From Melastoma dodecandrum (Eukaryota > Streptophyta > Magnoliopsida > Myrtales > Melastomataceae): a DNA stretch of 64,000 nt. Positions 33,060 to 46,739 of the stretch are shown here, piece after piece (position 1 is the first letter of the stretch; each line of letters opens with the position of its first letter). A program made the position numbers and the translations under genes. The stretch covers positions 8,841,501-8,905,500 of the forward strand of contig JARUPY010000539.1 of NCBI GenBank assembly GCA_029817715.1. The letters run 5' to 3'. The notes under the pieces are model-generated. The model was given only the letters and a program-made list of their open reading frames with translations. It was not told where the DNA came from and did no database searches.

Positions 33060-35610
33060 ACGAAAAGTCACCTGAAAATGGTCAAGGGTGGCAAGCTCGA
33101 GGCCTGGGGAAGAGAACATGAGGTGGAGTTTTTCTCTGTTTGGCTCAGTGGATATGTTTTCTGTTTACTAGGAAAAGAGTTCCCAAATCTATTTATGGTA
33201 TCACCAATTTTCTTAGCACAACTACCAGTAAGATTGCCTTTGCCCCTTTCCTTTTAGGTCTAGTATATCAGAATCTACATGAGAATAGCACATCTTCAGA
33301 GCCCTTTCCTAGATATCCCGTGAGTGGTCCCCTGTGGCCTTTCCATTTATGGTCATGTATATGGATGTTTAGATTGACTGGTTTTCAAATGCTTTCGGGC
33401 GCCACCAAGGTCGATTGCTATGGTGCATACATTCTGAGTTCTTGCTGCCGGTCAAAGGATAAATGGCTTCACGCTTCAGTTACGGGCCATATGCGCCACT
33501 TGGTTGACCCTGGCAGAGGTGACCGACGCAATTGGATTCCTTTCCCTTCTGGTCACAGTATTCTGAAGCGTAGGCAACAACTGACTCCAGGCTTATATTG
33601 GGATGCCATCTTGACCAGCAGAGACTTGGTATGCACTCATTGCAGTGGGTTTTGTTACAAAGTCTACAATCCCCAACTCTATGCAAGATAGCTGGGCTTT
33701 GTCTAAAGCTCTGCGGTTCCATTTTCAGACTCACTCAACATACTTTTGCATTGTAGAGTTAGCAGCATTCTATCAAGGGAAGATTTCCAGGCCGCTCTGA
33801 TCCTTGTAGCAGATAAGACCAAGCTACCCCATATGGACTTTCCATTAGAAAGTACCCAGAGTTATGCTACAGAATTGTTCTCCGTCCAGTGGGCGATTGT
33901 TTAGCATGAGCTGCGCGCTCGGATGCTTTTCTTGAACAATTCTCAAGAACCAGATCTTCATCTTACTTCAGAGATGATGTTGAAGACCGGTCAGAAGCCA
34001 TTAGGCATACTCTTATCTCTTTACCTCTGTAAATTTATATGTTTCCTTTTACTAATTTCCTTCTATATTTTAGCTCTCATGGTTGATTCAGGAGGATCTT
34101 CTCCTGACTATAGTCCTCCTCCTCCTACTGAAAGCATAACATGTTCTCGTTGCCAGGATATGACTCTCATTGCCAAAGGCAAGCATATCACGGTCGAGGA
34201 CCAGCCCAAGAAAAAGAAGGTTTCCAAGAAGAGGGCTCCTTCAACCCCTAGAATTTCGATCCTGAAAAAGAACCTCTATCAGTTGCTTTCAAGCAACGTA
34301 GACTCATTCCCATTAGTGACCTTGTCGTCAAGGCTCCTACCCCGGTTAACACCTTGGCCCCTAGGTCTTTTCCCAAAGACGTTGACACTTCCCTTCAGGT
34401 CAGAGATGCGGAAATGTCATCTTCCAAGGTATATCTCAGTCTACGCTTTCCTCAAATTACTAGTTCTCTTACTACGCTATTAAACTCTTGCATTCATGGA
34501 GATGAGATTCAAGATTCAAAATCTAACCCTTCTGAGTTCCCTGCTAAGGAGACTGATGACCTTCGACAGACTCAGATTTAGGAGATGTAAGTATTTCTTT
34601 TTCAAACTTCTGCTTGTCCTTCCTGACTAATCATCACCTTCTATAGGGACCAAATCTTTTGGGAATGACCCCTGTCGAGTCTACAGTTTTCCTGGAGCCA
34701 GTTGCTCTTAATGATGAGGTAGTTGCTGACTCCACCACTCGTTTTCCTTATTTCTTTCGCATATAACTGTTATTACTCCTTGTGGCAGATTAACCCTTCC
34801 AAGAATCCGGGCCAAGGGATACCCCATGATGAGTCTACCGTAGTCGCGGAGGTAATTAAGGCTGCTGAGCACGAAGCTTCCGGCACTACGGATGTTAACC
34901 CTGGTGCCGTTGAGGCTGTGCAAGTTGTTAATCCAACCGATCCATTCCCTAGTCTACCATTAGGTGGGAAATTCCTTGGCCCATCAAAGGAGGGTCCTTC
35001 AGGAACCAAGAAAGCTATCCCTCAGGTTAGTGAGGTTGACTAACTGCTGAAGAACATTGACCAGATTGGCGACCTCCTCCGCCTTGATATATTTTCGAAG
35101 ATGATTTTCAGACCCTCCAAAATTGTGTCCAGGAAATTGAGAATTCTCCTAGAGCGACTGACGAAATGCTAGCAGCCTGCCAAAGCTTTAAAGATCAATT
35201 CTGGACTGAGTGGTCTGCCTACGTGGCGAATTTTGACATATTCAATGATGCCGAAGACAAAGTTCGGGAGATCAAGAAATCTGAGGCTGAAGCAACAATT
35301 GATATCTACCTCCTCCACCAGTAGAAGGCCGACCTGTCTTCCCAGCTTTCAAAAGTGCAAGCTCGTATCTCTTAACTCCTAGCCCAGGAAAAGGATCTTA
35401 AGGACCATGTTATTGTTGTCGACGCGCTGTTAGCTGATCGGACTGCTTGTGACTCCTCCAAGTAGGACCGAGAAGATCTAATGTCTTGGTTCCGTCAAAG
35501 GAACGCTGTTGTCATGAAGCGGACCGGGAGGAAGGTCTTGACTATGCTCTTTGTGGATGCTGCCTCAATGCCTAGATACTGAATGATGTCCTCCCCTGGG
35601 AAAAAAACAA
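33060..35610 (+). pseudogene. Plant mobile domain (PMD) gene remnant, middle and C-terminal part
   Basis: Broken frames read EHEVEFFSVWLSGYVFCLL, then a stretch with LFMVSPIFLAQ and further hydrophobic PMD-like blocks to about 33900. A Pro/Ser-rich and basic region with KKKKVSKKRAPSTPR (about 34206-34250) and a coiled-coil-like tail to 35600 follow. Many in-frame stops and shifts are present. The pattern of a PMD core, basic linker and coiled coil is that of retroelement-associated PMD proteins. It follows LTR family A copy 3 on the same strand. It could be the distal half of the 17300-18247 remnant or a separate copy. Confidence 0.5.
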
Positions 35611-35779
35611 ACCAATTATATTTTCCTTGCATCGTTGAATTATTGCAAATTGTTAAACTCTGTTTGTTTTTAGATAATCTGCTCCCAAATACCTAGGAAT
35701 CTTTATCTTAGATTCTTTTTTTGAAACTCCCAAATAGTTTCTCTGTAAGGATTCAAGTATTTGCCATTGATTTTCAATG

Positions 35780-37735
35780 GTTGACTCCTTCGAGAGTTGA
35801 CAACCTGTAGCTGTTTATCAAGTAAGTTTCAATCACTTGATATGGTCCTTCCCAATTTGGGGACCATTTACCTAAAACCTAGTCTTTGGCCTTCAAGGGT
35901 AATACCATCTTCCAAACCAAGTAGCCAATCCGAAAGTGTTTATGAACCACTTTCTTGTTATAATGCCTGGCTATTCTCTTCTTGTGTACTTCTATTTTGT
36001 CTATTACTTCTAATCTCTTTTTCTCTACATGGCTTCATCCTGTAACCAGGGCTGAGCAACACGAAGTGACTTGTACCTCATTTCAATGAGTAATATTGCA
36101 TCATGACCATATACCAATGCAAATGGGGATTCCCCAGTACCTTCTCGCTTGGTGACTCGCAAGGCCCATAAGGTATCGTCCAACACCTCATGTCATTTTC
36201 GTGGATTAAATCCAATCATTTTTTGAATGTTATTTTAATCAACTTATTAGTGACCTCAGCCTATCCATTCACTTGGGGGTAATACGGTGTGAAATTGATA
36301 ATTGTGAAACCAAACTCCTTTGTGAATTCCCTTAATTTTAAACTATTAAAAGCCGTCCCATTATCAACAACGATGCTTTGGGGAATACTGAATCTATATA
36401 TGATGTAAGTTCGCAGAAAACCAATAATTTTCTTGTAGACTTGTGCCTCTATCCATTTAGTAAAGTAATCAGTCGCCACCAAAATGAATGCATCTCTTCA
36501 ACTAGAATGGGGGTGTATTTCTCCTATTATATCCAAAGCCCAAGTCCTGAAAGCCCATCCCGGCTTATTAACTGGGATGAGGTCTGTGGCTGGGACGAGT
36601 CGCTGGACAATGCCGTTGACACTCCGGACAACCTCTGGCCATTTCGATATAATTTTTCATCATCCACGGCCATAAAAGCCATGTATTCGTATTGCCCAAC
36701 ACATTTTTACACCTGACTGATGTGACCCACAAAGCCCTTCATGAGTTTCTAGCATTATTGAAGTTGCTTCATCTAAGTCGACATATCTTAACAAAACCCC
36801 CTCTTCATTCTTCTTCTAGTGAACGCCGTCTATTAAGATATACGATAATGCTTAGACTTTAATGTGTTGCTTGGCCTTCTGGTTAGGGTCTGACGAAAAG
36901 TCTACAAGAGGTTTTATCCAGTCCTTGTCTTACTCCATTATGTCCGCAATCAAAACTTTTTTTTTCTGGGTGTAAGTGTGATTGACCCTCAGGAATCTTA
37001 CTCTGCTTAGTAGTGACCTTGTAACTAGAGGCTAATTGTGCTAAATTATTGGCCACCGTATTATCTTCACGTCCTACAAATTGAAATATTATCCGTTCAA
37101 ATTACGTACACAACTTTCTTACCAGCTCAAGATATGGCAGTAGCGTATCCATGCATGCACATTTTTGGTCGACCTGATTAATGATTAGTTGTGAATCACC
37201 CATAACCTGAGCATGTCTTGCTCCTAGGGATATGAGTTCTTAAGTATAGTTATCAATGCTTCGTACTCAGTGGCATTGTTTGTTGGTACTGTTTGTAGCT
37301 GGAAAGCCAGCCTGATATCTTTGCCCATTGGCGTTATCATGTGAATACCTATTCCGGCTCCACCCTTCAAGATGAACCATCAAACCATGCTTGCCAAACA
37401 TCTTCATTCGTTTCTTCTTCTTGATCTATGGACAGGGTTGGATCATGTTCAGCTAAGAAATCAGCCAGCGAACTGATTGTTGAAGCTTATATCTTAGGTC
37501 GTATGGTGAAAGAATTAAGCTCCATTTACTAATTCGTCCAACTAAAAGTGGACTCTCAAAAAAGTATTTAATAATAAGAGACTTAGATACGATGTAGACT
37601 TCGATGTTTCCAATATAATGTCTAAGTTTGGTGACGGCATAAAATACTGATAGACATAACTTCTCCTTTAAAGTATACCTCGTTTATGTTGGTGACAGCA
37701 ATCTTGAACGATAATATATGGCCCTTTCTCGTTCC
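35780..37735 (-). pseudogene. Ty3/gypsy pol remnant: RT end, RNase H, integrase
   Basis: Read on the minus strand from 37735: the RT-RNase H linker (KLRHYIGNIEVYIVS), RNase H pieces (VWQAWFDGSS, PTNNATEYEALI), an integrase finger region (ARGCPECQRHCPA), an integrase core piece at 36482-36261 (VATDYFTKWIEAQ, VVDNGTAFNS, TPYYPQVNG) and the C-terminal GKWSPNWEGPYQVIETYLIN near 35850-35920. Stops and frame changes are frequent, so it is long dead. The 5' part of pol is missing where hAT sequence begins at about 37736. It differs from the 5859-6880 remnant, so it represents another family. Confidence 0.85.
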
Positions 37736-39797
37736 TTATCGTCTGTTTGGGCCAGCATAACGACAATGGTTGGCATCATCCCTAATCATAAATCGAGAAT
37801 GACTTGAACTAGCATGTTGTCCGGTGTTCCTAATCAGTTCACCAACACCCGATGCTCTCTCCACATGTCCGTATGTCAAGTCATCATCACTAAAGATCAG
37901 TTCATCTCCATCACCCATCATTTCTCCAATTAATCGAATTTACTATAATTAATGGTATCAAGACTCAGGCGGGTCCACTACATCTCGAGCATCATATCTA
38001 GTAGCTTTTAGTTTCTGGTTATACTTGACGTACACTAGATCAAGCAACCTGTGGTGCTCAAGGCGATTTCTCTTTTCTGAATGAATCTATATAGAAAACA
38101 TACTAAGTAAAATTAATATGTAATCGAAAATAAAATTTCATGTAAGAAATGAAACATTGAAGCATGCCCGAATGTGCTCCAATTGCGCTCACATCCACTT
38201 ATGCTACAAGTCAAACCCAAGATTTTTTATTGCAAATTTTTGTAGGTTTGGAGTATCACTTACGAACAAGCTCCACCAGTCCACTAAAAATAAGAATATA
38301 TATTAGTTATGAATGCATTATTAAATATTAACAAAATTTTCAAATAAGAGATACTTGGAGATCTAGCTTTCCTTGATCGTATAATTAATGGCATATCAAA
38401 CTTCCCTTCTCGTTTGTAGTAAGAAATTTCGCTAATGATTTTATCAATTAGCTTAGTGCTTCGAGACAACCTCTCAATACAAGCGAGCAAACCATCTGTC
38501 AATTCGGAATCCAACAAGATAGATGAGCTTTCATCAGAATATTCTGGATTCAAAAACTGTGTCGCTGTATGTAAGGGCTGATGAAGCTAACAACTCCATC
38601 ACTCATCAATGATTTTGAACATATTTGCATACTTCTCCGATTTTCCCTGAAATGTCCTTTGGATGGTTCTTTCGCCCTGTCCATCGCCTCATATATGTAA
38701 CCCATGGCCGGTTTCTTCTCATTATCAACAAGACGAAGAACAGATACCAGCAGCTCCATCACCTTCAATACATATAGCACACTATTCCAAAACGATTGTC
38801 TTAACACAATTCCATAAGCTCTCTTCCCTTTCATCATCTTCGATAATTTGTTATCCTCCCACTCCTGTGATCTAAATGTCCTCATCAAATTACTTTTTCG
38901 AATATGCAATCTTTACAATGTGAGAAAGGTCGTTGTGAATTTGGAAACACCATATCTAAGCAACTCCTTTTTCTCCGTAAAACCTCTCATAGTGTTCAGC
39001 ACACTGTTGTGATTAAAAATTAAACTACGAGATCTTCTATTTGTAAACCTTTCGAGTGATGCACCAAAAAGTTACTCAAACTGTGAGATCTTCTATCTGT
39101 TCATTCACCCGACATTATGGAACATCCATACAGAGACCAACTTTTAACATGATCTTTCATCAAGTCCTTCGTATATTTAACCTCCCTATTAGAAGTGTAA
39201 CACGTATCTCATGATGACTTGGGGACCATATCTTCCCTCTGCTTCTAGCATCCTTCCAATAGAATAAACAACATTAAAAGGTATGCCCTCCTTATAAAAC
39301 CATCTGGCTCTTTCCTATATGGTCTTGTCATATGCATCAATAATATTTTGTTGTTTCTTCTTCCCATTTTCCATCAAAAAAAGATCCATGAGACCCTTTC
39401 GCCTAGTACTTCGACTGACTTCAGACCCCACACTACACCTCTGAGTCACTTCATTTCTCAATGGTGTGCTTCTTTTCGACGGCCGAACAAAAGAATCGTC
39501 ATTCTCATCAGTAACACCAACTACATCAATATTTGTCGGGAATGATGCGCTATCATCACCAATTGCCTCCATTCGTGTACGTTTTGTGCCCTCCATTTGA
39601 CTTCTCATCTCATCCTTTACCTCCAGGGGACACTTTGTACAAGACTTTGCATTTTTGTGCATCCCGATTTGATGTTGCTTTGCTCGATAAATTCCGCCTC
39701 TCATGACATGACCTAAAAAATTGCAAGTGACTGCATTATTATCCTTTGCATCCTGTAAATAATTATTATTCCATCTGATGTCTCTTTTATCTACCAT
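37736..39797 (-). pseudogene. hAT transposase (BED finger, DUF659, dimerisation domain)
   Basis: Minus strand from 39797. A BED-type zinc-finger region comes first (CNFLGHVMRGGIYRAKQH, with one Cys of the usual CxxC replaced), then an acidic linker and DUF659-like pieces (SWSLYGCSIMSGE, then TDRRSHSLSNFLV, with TGA where family members have Trp). Next is a deletion of the central catalytic stretch, and then a well-kept segment WNSVLYVLKVMELLVSVLRL followed by DNEKKPAMGYIYEAMDRAK (38909-38550). IIRSRKARSP, DTPNLQKFAIK and the hAT dimerisation motif SGCERNWS (near 38180) follow, and an acidic C-terminus ends near 37740. Frameshifts, stops and the internal deletion make it inactive. CAG|GTAAGTCCCTC donors near 39940 and 40080 suggest 5' leader introns. 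Confidence 0.88.
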
Positions 39798-39799
39798 CC

Positions 39800-41325
39800 A
39801 AAGTATTCATCCTAAACAATGAAAGCAATACGTAGCAGATCAAAACGCAGCAAAAAAAATTAATTCATCCGAAACAAAGAATTCATCACAGTAGTAGCAG
39901 AAAAAAAAAAATCATCACAGAGAGAGGGAGGGACTTACCTGGGGAAGCTTCCTCACTAAGGCAACAGAGGGAAGGACTTATGAGGGAGCTTCCTAAAAAT
40001 CGTCGCAAGCCAGAAGGACCCACGAGGGTGCTTCCTCACTAAGGCAACGAAGGGAGGGACAAAGAAAAAGAGGGACTTACCTGGGTCCCTACGGACGGAT
40101 CGACAGAGAGAGGGAGGGACGGGACAGAGAGAAGGAGGGAATTATGGGGGAGGTTCTTCCTAAATAAAAAAATTTCGTCGCAAGTCAGAAGTTGTAAGTA
40201 CTAAGGATTGGCAAGAATTAAATTCATATACAAATAATTATGCCGGTAAACGCTTTGGCAAGAATTGAATTCGCATACAGATAATCGTTGGGTATGTACC
40301 AAGGATGCATTACTCTATCGACTAAAGGTGGATTAAGAAAGAGTGTTTCAATTTCTCGCTGGCCTTGATCATTCCTTCGATGATGTTCACAGCCGACTAC
40401 TTGGTTAACGACCTTTCCCAAACTTGATGATGGTTTTGGACAAGTTTGTCACGAGAAGACGCGACGCAAGGTGATGCTCAACGCTCTCACTGAATCCCCC
40501 GTCATGTCGCTTGATTCCATGGCCTTTGCAACTTAGCAGGAAAAAAATTCAATTGAATTACATAGTGATTTCAATTTTGGGCATTCCTCAAATTCATTAG
40601 GTCGTCAACGCCCTTCGTGTGAACATTGCAAAACAGTGGGTTACACTAAGGAAATGTGTTGAGTACGCATGAGAAGCCCCGAATTGGAAGCCTAGGAATG
40701 TATAAGGTATCGATGGTCTTCAAACCTTAAATAGTGGTCTTGAATCCTTAATAGAGAACAATAAAACAATCATATAGTGATTTCATCTCAATTTGAGCGA
40801 GGAGCAGCTGTAGAACTTGCGACCTTGGTGCCTGACATGCAGCGATACTCGTGTCGATTCAGTTTCCAATCCACAAGTCTCGTCTAAATCATATGCTTAT
40901 GTTCCACAAGTACATATCTCTCCAGTGCTCTTGCTGCAATATCACAATTGTTGTGGATTATAAACTCAGACGCATCATATCACATGACATGCAGATGAGA
41001 TTCGTTCTCTGACTATAAGATTATTCCTCCTGATAGTCAAAGAATCATATTAACAAATGGTGATTGAGTGTCAGTTTTGGGTGCTAGAACTGTCGAAACA
41101 ATCGGGAGTTAATTCTTCATGAGTTTTTTCCTGTTCCATTTTTATTGTATTAATTGCTTTCTACATGTAAATTTACTTGAGAAGACTACTGAAAGACTAT
41201 TTTCAACTATGTTGGTTGTGTTTTGCATGAGGAATCTTCGAGGAAGGTGATTGACATTGCTAAAGTTGTTGATAGGCTATATTACCTTGCTTTGGATGTG
41301 TTGGGCACAAGACCCTTCAAACGCC
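39800..41325. other. Intergenic DNA, no gene seen
   Basis: 39900-40200 has repeated GAGGGAGGGA units and two donor-like sites (minus strand) that may be the hAT leader. The rest is AT-rich without a recognisable domain or sharp repeat. Confidence 0.4.
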
Positions 41326-41693
41326 TAACTTAAGTAATTATCGAAATCATCAATGCTAAAGCAACCGCCAAATCTAAGGGAAATTGCCAAAGGAAATATT
41401 TGAGAGATGATACGAATGATTTCAAAGGAAGGAGTATCAATTTAATTTCCATGGGATGACGTACAAATGAAGCTGATGACCTGTATTTATAAGGGTCGAA
41501 AAGGGTGGAATCCTTCTACACTTCTTTAGATTTTTCTTAACATTTTATTTCTATATCATTTTTCTAACAACTTTTATGGCAATTTTCTAGACACAATTCT
41601 AACTTACCCAAAATATCTAGAAATCCTAGGAAATACTAGTGCCTACAAGAGAGTGAGGGAGCCATGGGTTAGGTAGGTGTTGCAATTTTTACA
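41326..41693 (-). repeat. Probable 3' LTR of a decayed copia element
   Basis: On the minus strand a polypurine tract (GAGAGGGAGTGT, about 41692-41706) is followed by TGTAAAAATTGCAACACC, the expected LTR start, directly downstream of copia pol remains. The LTR end is not certain. Confidence 0.45.
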
Positions 41694-43780
41694 CACTCCC
41701 TCTCAACACCGACTTACTCTGTTTGTCATTCTATGTTGTACTCAAATTTCTTCGAGTTTGTTTGTGCTTATCCCTTTGGTGAATATATCGACTCGTTGAT
41801 GTTATGTTCCAATGTATTGTAACTTAATCACTCCTTATAATACATTTTCTCTTAGGAAATGATAGTGAACCTTCACGTGTTGGGTTCTGACGTAGAACAC
41901 CGGATGTCGCATGATTGAGGTATTAGATATTCAGTTTGCTGGTAAAGGTCTGTCATAAGTTGCATAAGCCACGTAGCCTCCTAAGTTACACTTGTAGCAA
42001 CTCTATATTCAATATGTTGTGGAGAGTGATACTGCCATTTATCGTTTGTTACAGCGCGATATTGCTCCCTCTACGATGGTGAATACAAAACCCGTAGTTG
42101 TCCTTCTAATGTCGCGGCCGTTGACATAGTCAACATCACAATATACAAAGAGCATGTTCCCTTCTCTTTTATAGAGCACCCTATAATTCAACTTACCCTT
42201 GATAGATCTCAATATTCATCGGACTGGTTCGAGATTCTGCTTCTTTGGAGCTTTCATAAACATATTTTTTAGTCCGACTCCTCATGCATGAAGGCATTCT
42301 TTACGTCTAACTACCAAAGTTTTCGAGACCTGCTTACTACTAAAGCGAGCAATATCGGACAGTTGTTATCTTTGCAACTAGACAAATCGCCTCATCATAG
42401 TCCAACCATACAGCTGTGAGAACCCGCGAGCGATGAGTCGAGTGTTGTATCTCACAACTATTCCATCTGGGTGAGTCTTTACCTTGTACACCCATTGCAA
42501 GATATGGGTCTAACTTCATCAGTTTAGATACCAAATCCTAGGTTTGGTTTTCTTCTAATGCCCAAATTTCTTCATGCATCGCCTCTAGTCATACCTTGAG
42601 TTTGATACTTCTTCAAAGGTTTATAGCTCCTGTAGATCAACATCTTCTGCAAGTGTTGCATCTCTGTATCGTACTAGAGGTCTGCGTTGGCTTGTAGACC
42701 TGTTTAGTGGTGTTGTTGCATCTTCGACTCTATCTTCTACTGCATTCTCTTCATAAGACCTTTGGCTATCGAGAAGTTGCTTCATCAGAGACGAAGTTGC
42801 AAGATATTGTACACTTGTTGGTTGTAGGATCGACCATCTCCATCCTTTTCTTTCCGTGTTGTACCTAATGAAGATGCACTTAGTTGCCTTTTTATCGAAT
42901 TTGCTTCGTAAGTGGTTGGGTATGAACACATAATAGACACGTTCGAATACTCGAAAGTTGCTCACTATATGCTTCATCTTGCATAGTAGCTCGAAAGGTA
43001 TCTTGAAGTCAAGGGGAGCTTGCTATAGCCTATTTGTGATATCCATAGCAATTTTCATGCAGTCTTCCCAACATTTTCTTGATACATTCCTTGTGTGCAA
43101 CATGCTTTGGCATACTTATGTAAGATGTCTCTTCTTTATGTTACTTTGTTTTATTGTGATGTTTGAGGGCTATCATTTATCTTTTTATTTTATAGCCCTT
43201 CATGTGCTCTACAAACTCCCTAGACGTATATTCTCTCTCATTATTAGTACGTCGACACATCATCTTCATCTTCAAGTCGCTCTCCACCTTGATCTTGAAC
43301 TCTTTGTATTTCTGTAAAACCTCTGACTTCTCCTACCCGTAGTCTACCTAAATATACCTAGAGTAGTCATCGATGAACGTCACCATGCGCTTACTAATGG
43401 GTGCTTCACCGAACCAAACACATAAGAGTGGATCAGTTGCAATGGTTCTTCAACCCAGTAACTAATGTATATTATCTTATGGACAACTTGTGAAGACATT
43501 GTCAACATTTACCTCCAACAGAGGAAGAGCCCTCAGCATCTCTTTTCTCATCATGGCCTTCAACTTGTGGAAACCAACATGTCCAAGTCTTTCCTGTCAT
43601 AAGTTTATCATATCGTTTTCTTCACTTTATCTATGTATGCAGTTTCTGCAGAATGACATAAATAAAATCGACCTTTTTCCCTTCATGAATGGGGAAGGGC
43701 ACCTCCCATGCCCCAGAGCCTGCAGCTCAAACATAGGGCAAAAAACTGGTCACTCAAAAACTAAGAAATCCTTCTAACGG
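41694..43780 (-). pseudogene. Decayed Ty1/copia pol
   Basis: Read on the minus strand from 43780: a gag-pre-integrase piece, integrase fragments (TFIDDYSRYI, SEVLQKYKEFK), and the post-integrase GKF-like part at 42977-42621 (NHLRSKFDKKATKCIFIRYN). RT pieces follow (near DYDEAICLVAKITTVR, where the family has [13 protein letters not shown]; then LDVKNAF), and RNase H remnants lie down to about 41830. Many stops and shifts. Not SIRE-like; the HLRSKFD style suits the Tork/Retrofit kind of copia, from memory. Confidence 0.8.
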
Positions 43781-43950
43781 GTGTTCGAATCATCGGAACC
43801 AGGGAAGTTTGCCTGGTCGATCAAAATCCCTTTTCGATTAGCGCTGGTCATCCGACCAAGGGAACACACTTACATACATACATTTGATATAACATACGTC
43901 TGTGTCGGAAACCACACACAAAACTTGGAATAAAGGTTAAAAAGAAACAG

Positions 43951-43955
43951 ATATC
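43951..43955. repeat. Target-site duplication of the solo LTR (left)
   Basis: ATATC, repeated at 45826-45830. Confidence 0.85.
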
Positions 43956-45825
43956 TGTTACACTAAGAAGGGGGTGAATTAGTGTTAAATTCCAATTGAG
44001 GATTTTTAACTCTTTTTTTATTAAGCAAGCAGCGAAATGAAGCTTCTATAAAACAGAACCGTAGAGATAGGTTTCTGTAAGACAGAACGTACGAAAGTGA
44101 TTACACGATTTGTTTGATGCACACATGACTTTTTATTGTGGTTCAGCAACTTGCTTACGTCCACTCTTCACCTAGAATTTGGATAGTATTCACTCAAACT
44201 TAACTTCGTAACAATTACAGAAGGTGATCAACAATTGATCTTTTTATAAAACAGACCAAAATGTTCTGTACCAGAGAAGACTGAGTGGCAAAGTACAGAA
44301 CAAAAGGTTCTGTACTAGAGTGAGTAAGTTGCACAACACAGACCAGAAAGTTCTGTACTAAATGTGTCAACCCTCTATGGCATATATCAAAAAATCTGTA
44401 CCAAATGTGTCAACCCTCTATAGCACAAACCTAAAATGTTTTGTACCAAAGATGACTTGGTTTCGAAGTACAGGCCGTAAGGTTCTGTACCAAGGATATC
44501 AATCCTCTACAGACCAGAAGGTTTTGTACTAAAGATGTCAACCCTCTACTCCACAGACCGTAAGGTTCTGTACTACAGTGACTAACAAGGTAACCAATGT
44601 CGGACATTTCTCTCAGGCGGTGTCCTCTCCTGCACAGCGACCGGCCATGACTTCCTCCGAAACTTTTCACTCCGGCGGCGTCTCCACCTGTACAACACCC
44701 AGCTGCGACTTCCCATGCACGATCCCTCGAGATCTCGATTGAGCAAACACCAAGCCCTTGCCCAAGGCTCTCTTGCGTGGTCCCTCGAGACTACGGCTAA
44801 GCAAACACAAAGCCCTTGCCCAAGGCTAACCTGCACACAGAACGTTACACCGCAGAAGCTGGTTAGTCCCTCACCTTCTGTGCACGTGGGATTCTGCCCT
44901 TCTCTCCGACCCACTACACGTTGGCCACACCGCCTCCAGCCGTGCTTTCCACTAATGTCTCCTGCAACTTCCAACCGAGTTCCTCATGGCTCTCGAGTCA
45001 CTCTCCTAGAGATTTCACCAACGATGTAGCCTTCTGCAGCTAACGCTACTCGTATGACTAACTCAAACTCAAACGAACGGGATACAAGCTCTCAGCACAC
45101 GCTCTTAGAAATAATGAAAATGTTACAATTAAGATTCGTGGCTGAGTACCTTTATTTATACAAGAATTTGTCTAAGTGAAAGAATAAAGAATTGCACGAT
45201 CAATCTTCTGCAAAACAAGGAAACCAAGCAATCAGATCAAATAAAATAAATAATTAACAAAAACATCACTACCATGCATATATACGTTTACGTAATCAAA
45301 TCATATCATTTAAGTTTTCGATATATAAAATTCCCATGTATACTGCGCTACAGAAGGTTGTGGCTGAATCTGGTGAGCAACCTTCTGTAAATGGAAATAA
45401 TCAAATATTAACTTCCATATGAGTTGAAACCGAAACCATTCTGTTCAGTACACTTTAAATAAATGTATATAGACAGATGGAAATTATTGGCATCCCAAAT
45501 AACGGTCATATGGTGGTCCTATAACACCACAGAAGGTTGTAGACAACCTTACAGAACCTTGCCATAAATAGAAGATTATATTTTCTTCTATGAAACATAT
45601 AATCCCTACTAGGGTTATTAGGAAACGTAATCGATTTAAATTAATCAGATAATATCTTGATTAAATCCTAATTATTTCGTAATTAATTAATCATTAACTA
45701 ATCAATTAATCACAAAAATATTTCTTCCAAAAAGCCTTCAACATGAGAAGCGTCTATAGAGTAAATGTTTTATTTCTATTATACAGAAGAAGGTTAATGC
45801 TCATCATCAAAACTTATATTCAACA
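43956..45825 (-). mobile_element. Solo LTR, SIRE-type copia
   Basis: On the minus strand it starts TGTTGAATATAAG (45825) and ends in TTCTTAGTGTAACA (43956), and a perfect ATATC duplication flanks it. The start (TTTTGATGATGA) and the end (CACTAATTCACCCCC) match the complete SIRE element in this window, although the middle is very different. It contains degenerate repeats of a GTACAGAACCTT-type unit at 44240-44580. A GC-rich stretch at 44580-45030 gives spurious open frames. No PBS or internal region is attached, so it arose by LTR-LTR recombination. Its outer ~400 bases are copied again at 47170-47572 by the later tandem duplication. Confidence 0.88.
44240..44580. repeat. Degenerate tandem repeats inside the solo LTR
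   Basis: About eight imperfect units of roughly 35-60 bases built on AGACC..AAGGTTCTGTAC and GTCAACCCTCTA. They are internal to the LTR. Confidence 0.7.
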
Positions 45826-45932
45826 ATATCACAATGTCCTTTCTCATCCTTAGGAGAGGGTAGAGTGGTTGGATACAAAGAAGAACTTGAACAGTGGTTA
45901 TTCTTCTTCTTGTTTTTAATCTCATTGTCTCA

Positions 45933-46280
45933 GGGGTGTTTTGTACGGAAATAAGGGAGTTTTGTACGGAAATATGGTTAGTTTTAAAAAAAATTACGAA
46001 ATACGGTTCCAGTTTCGTAAAATACGGTTTTAGCGCTGAAGGGACGCGTTTTGAAAACGCGCCCTTTGATTTACAAAGAAGATGTGGTTTCCAAACGCGT
46101 CCTCCGTGTATCAAAAGAAGGGGCGGGTTATGCGGAATCCGGGAACAGGATGAGGGCGCGGTTTCAAAACGCGCCCTCATGCAGGGGCGGGTTTTTAGGG
46201 ACATTCTCCAAGTGTTGGGTCCCTAATTCAAAACTCGCCTCTCCCTGGTACATACAAGGGGCGGGATTTTTAGACATTGC
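45933..46280 (+). repeat. MULE left TIR (duplication unit 1)
   Basis: The reverse complement of this region aligns with 52978-53447. It contains palindromes at 46041-46064 and 46151-46180 (arms TGAGGGCGCG and CGCGCCCTCA around TTTCAAAA). Confidence 0.85.
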
Positions 46281-46739
46281 TAAACACTTACGAATTATGT
46301 TAGAAACCTTGTTTCAACAACACAATAACCAAACTATCAAACTTCGAAACAATCCATATTATAAAAGTAGAACAATAATATCATATATAAAACCTTAGAA
46401 TATCATACTCAAAGTCCATAAACGTTTACAAACATCAGTAAAGTCCCCCACGCCTCGTGGATGAACTAACATAAGGCCTGATGACGGGAACTTCTGGAAC
46501 ATGAGGCTGCTATGATGAATCATCCGGGTACAATTGCGTGATTTGAGAAGGTCCTTCTCCTTGTTGTGAATGGTCGTACTTGAAAAACTTATATTAGTTG
46601 AGTGACGAGAGTTTAAATCAATCGAACATCAAAGGACTCACCCGAATTCTCTCATCCCTTTAGTCGGAGCTCCCGAGGTCGAACTGGACCTAACCTCGAA
46701 GTAAGGTGTGCTATAATCGGCAACTTGCGAGATGAGCAT

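Noticed and set aside
44582..45029. Cys/Ser-rich frames of 104-130 codons
   Set aside because: Inside the solo LTR, antisense to each other, no similarity to known proteins.
45794..46204. 136-codon minus-strand frame, repeated at 47541-47951
   Set aside because: It is the MULE TIR palindrome array plus LTR end read as protein; its conservation is due to the tandem duplication.
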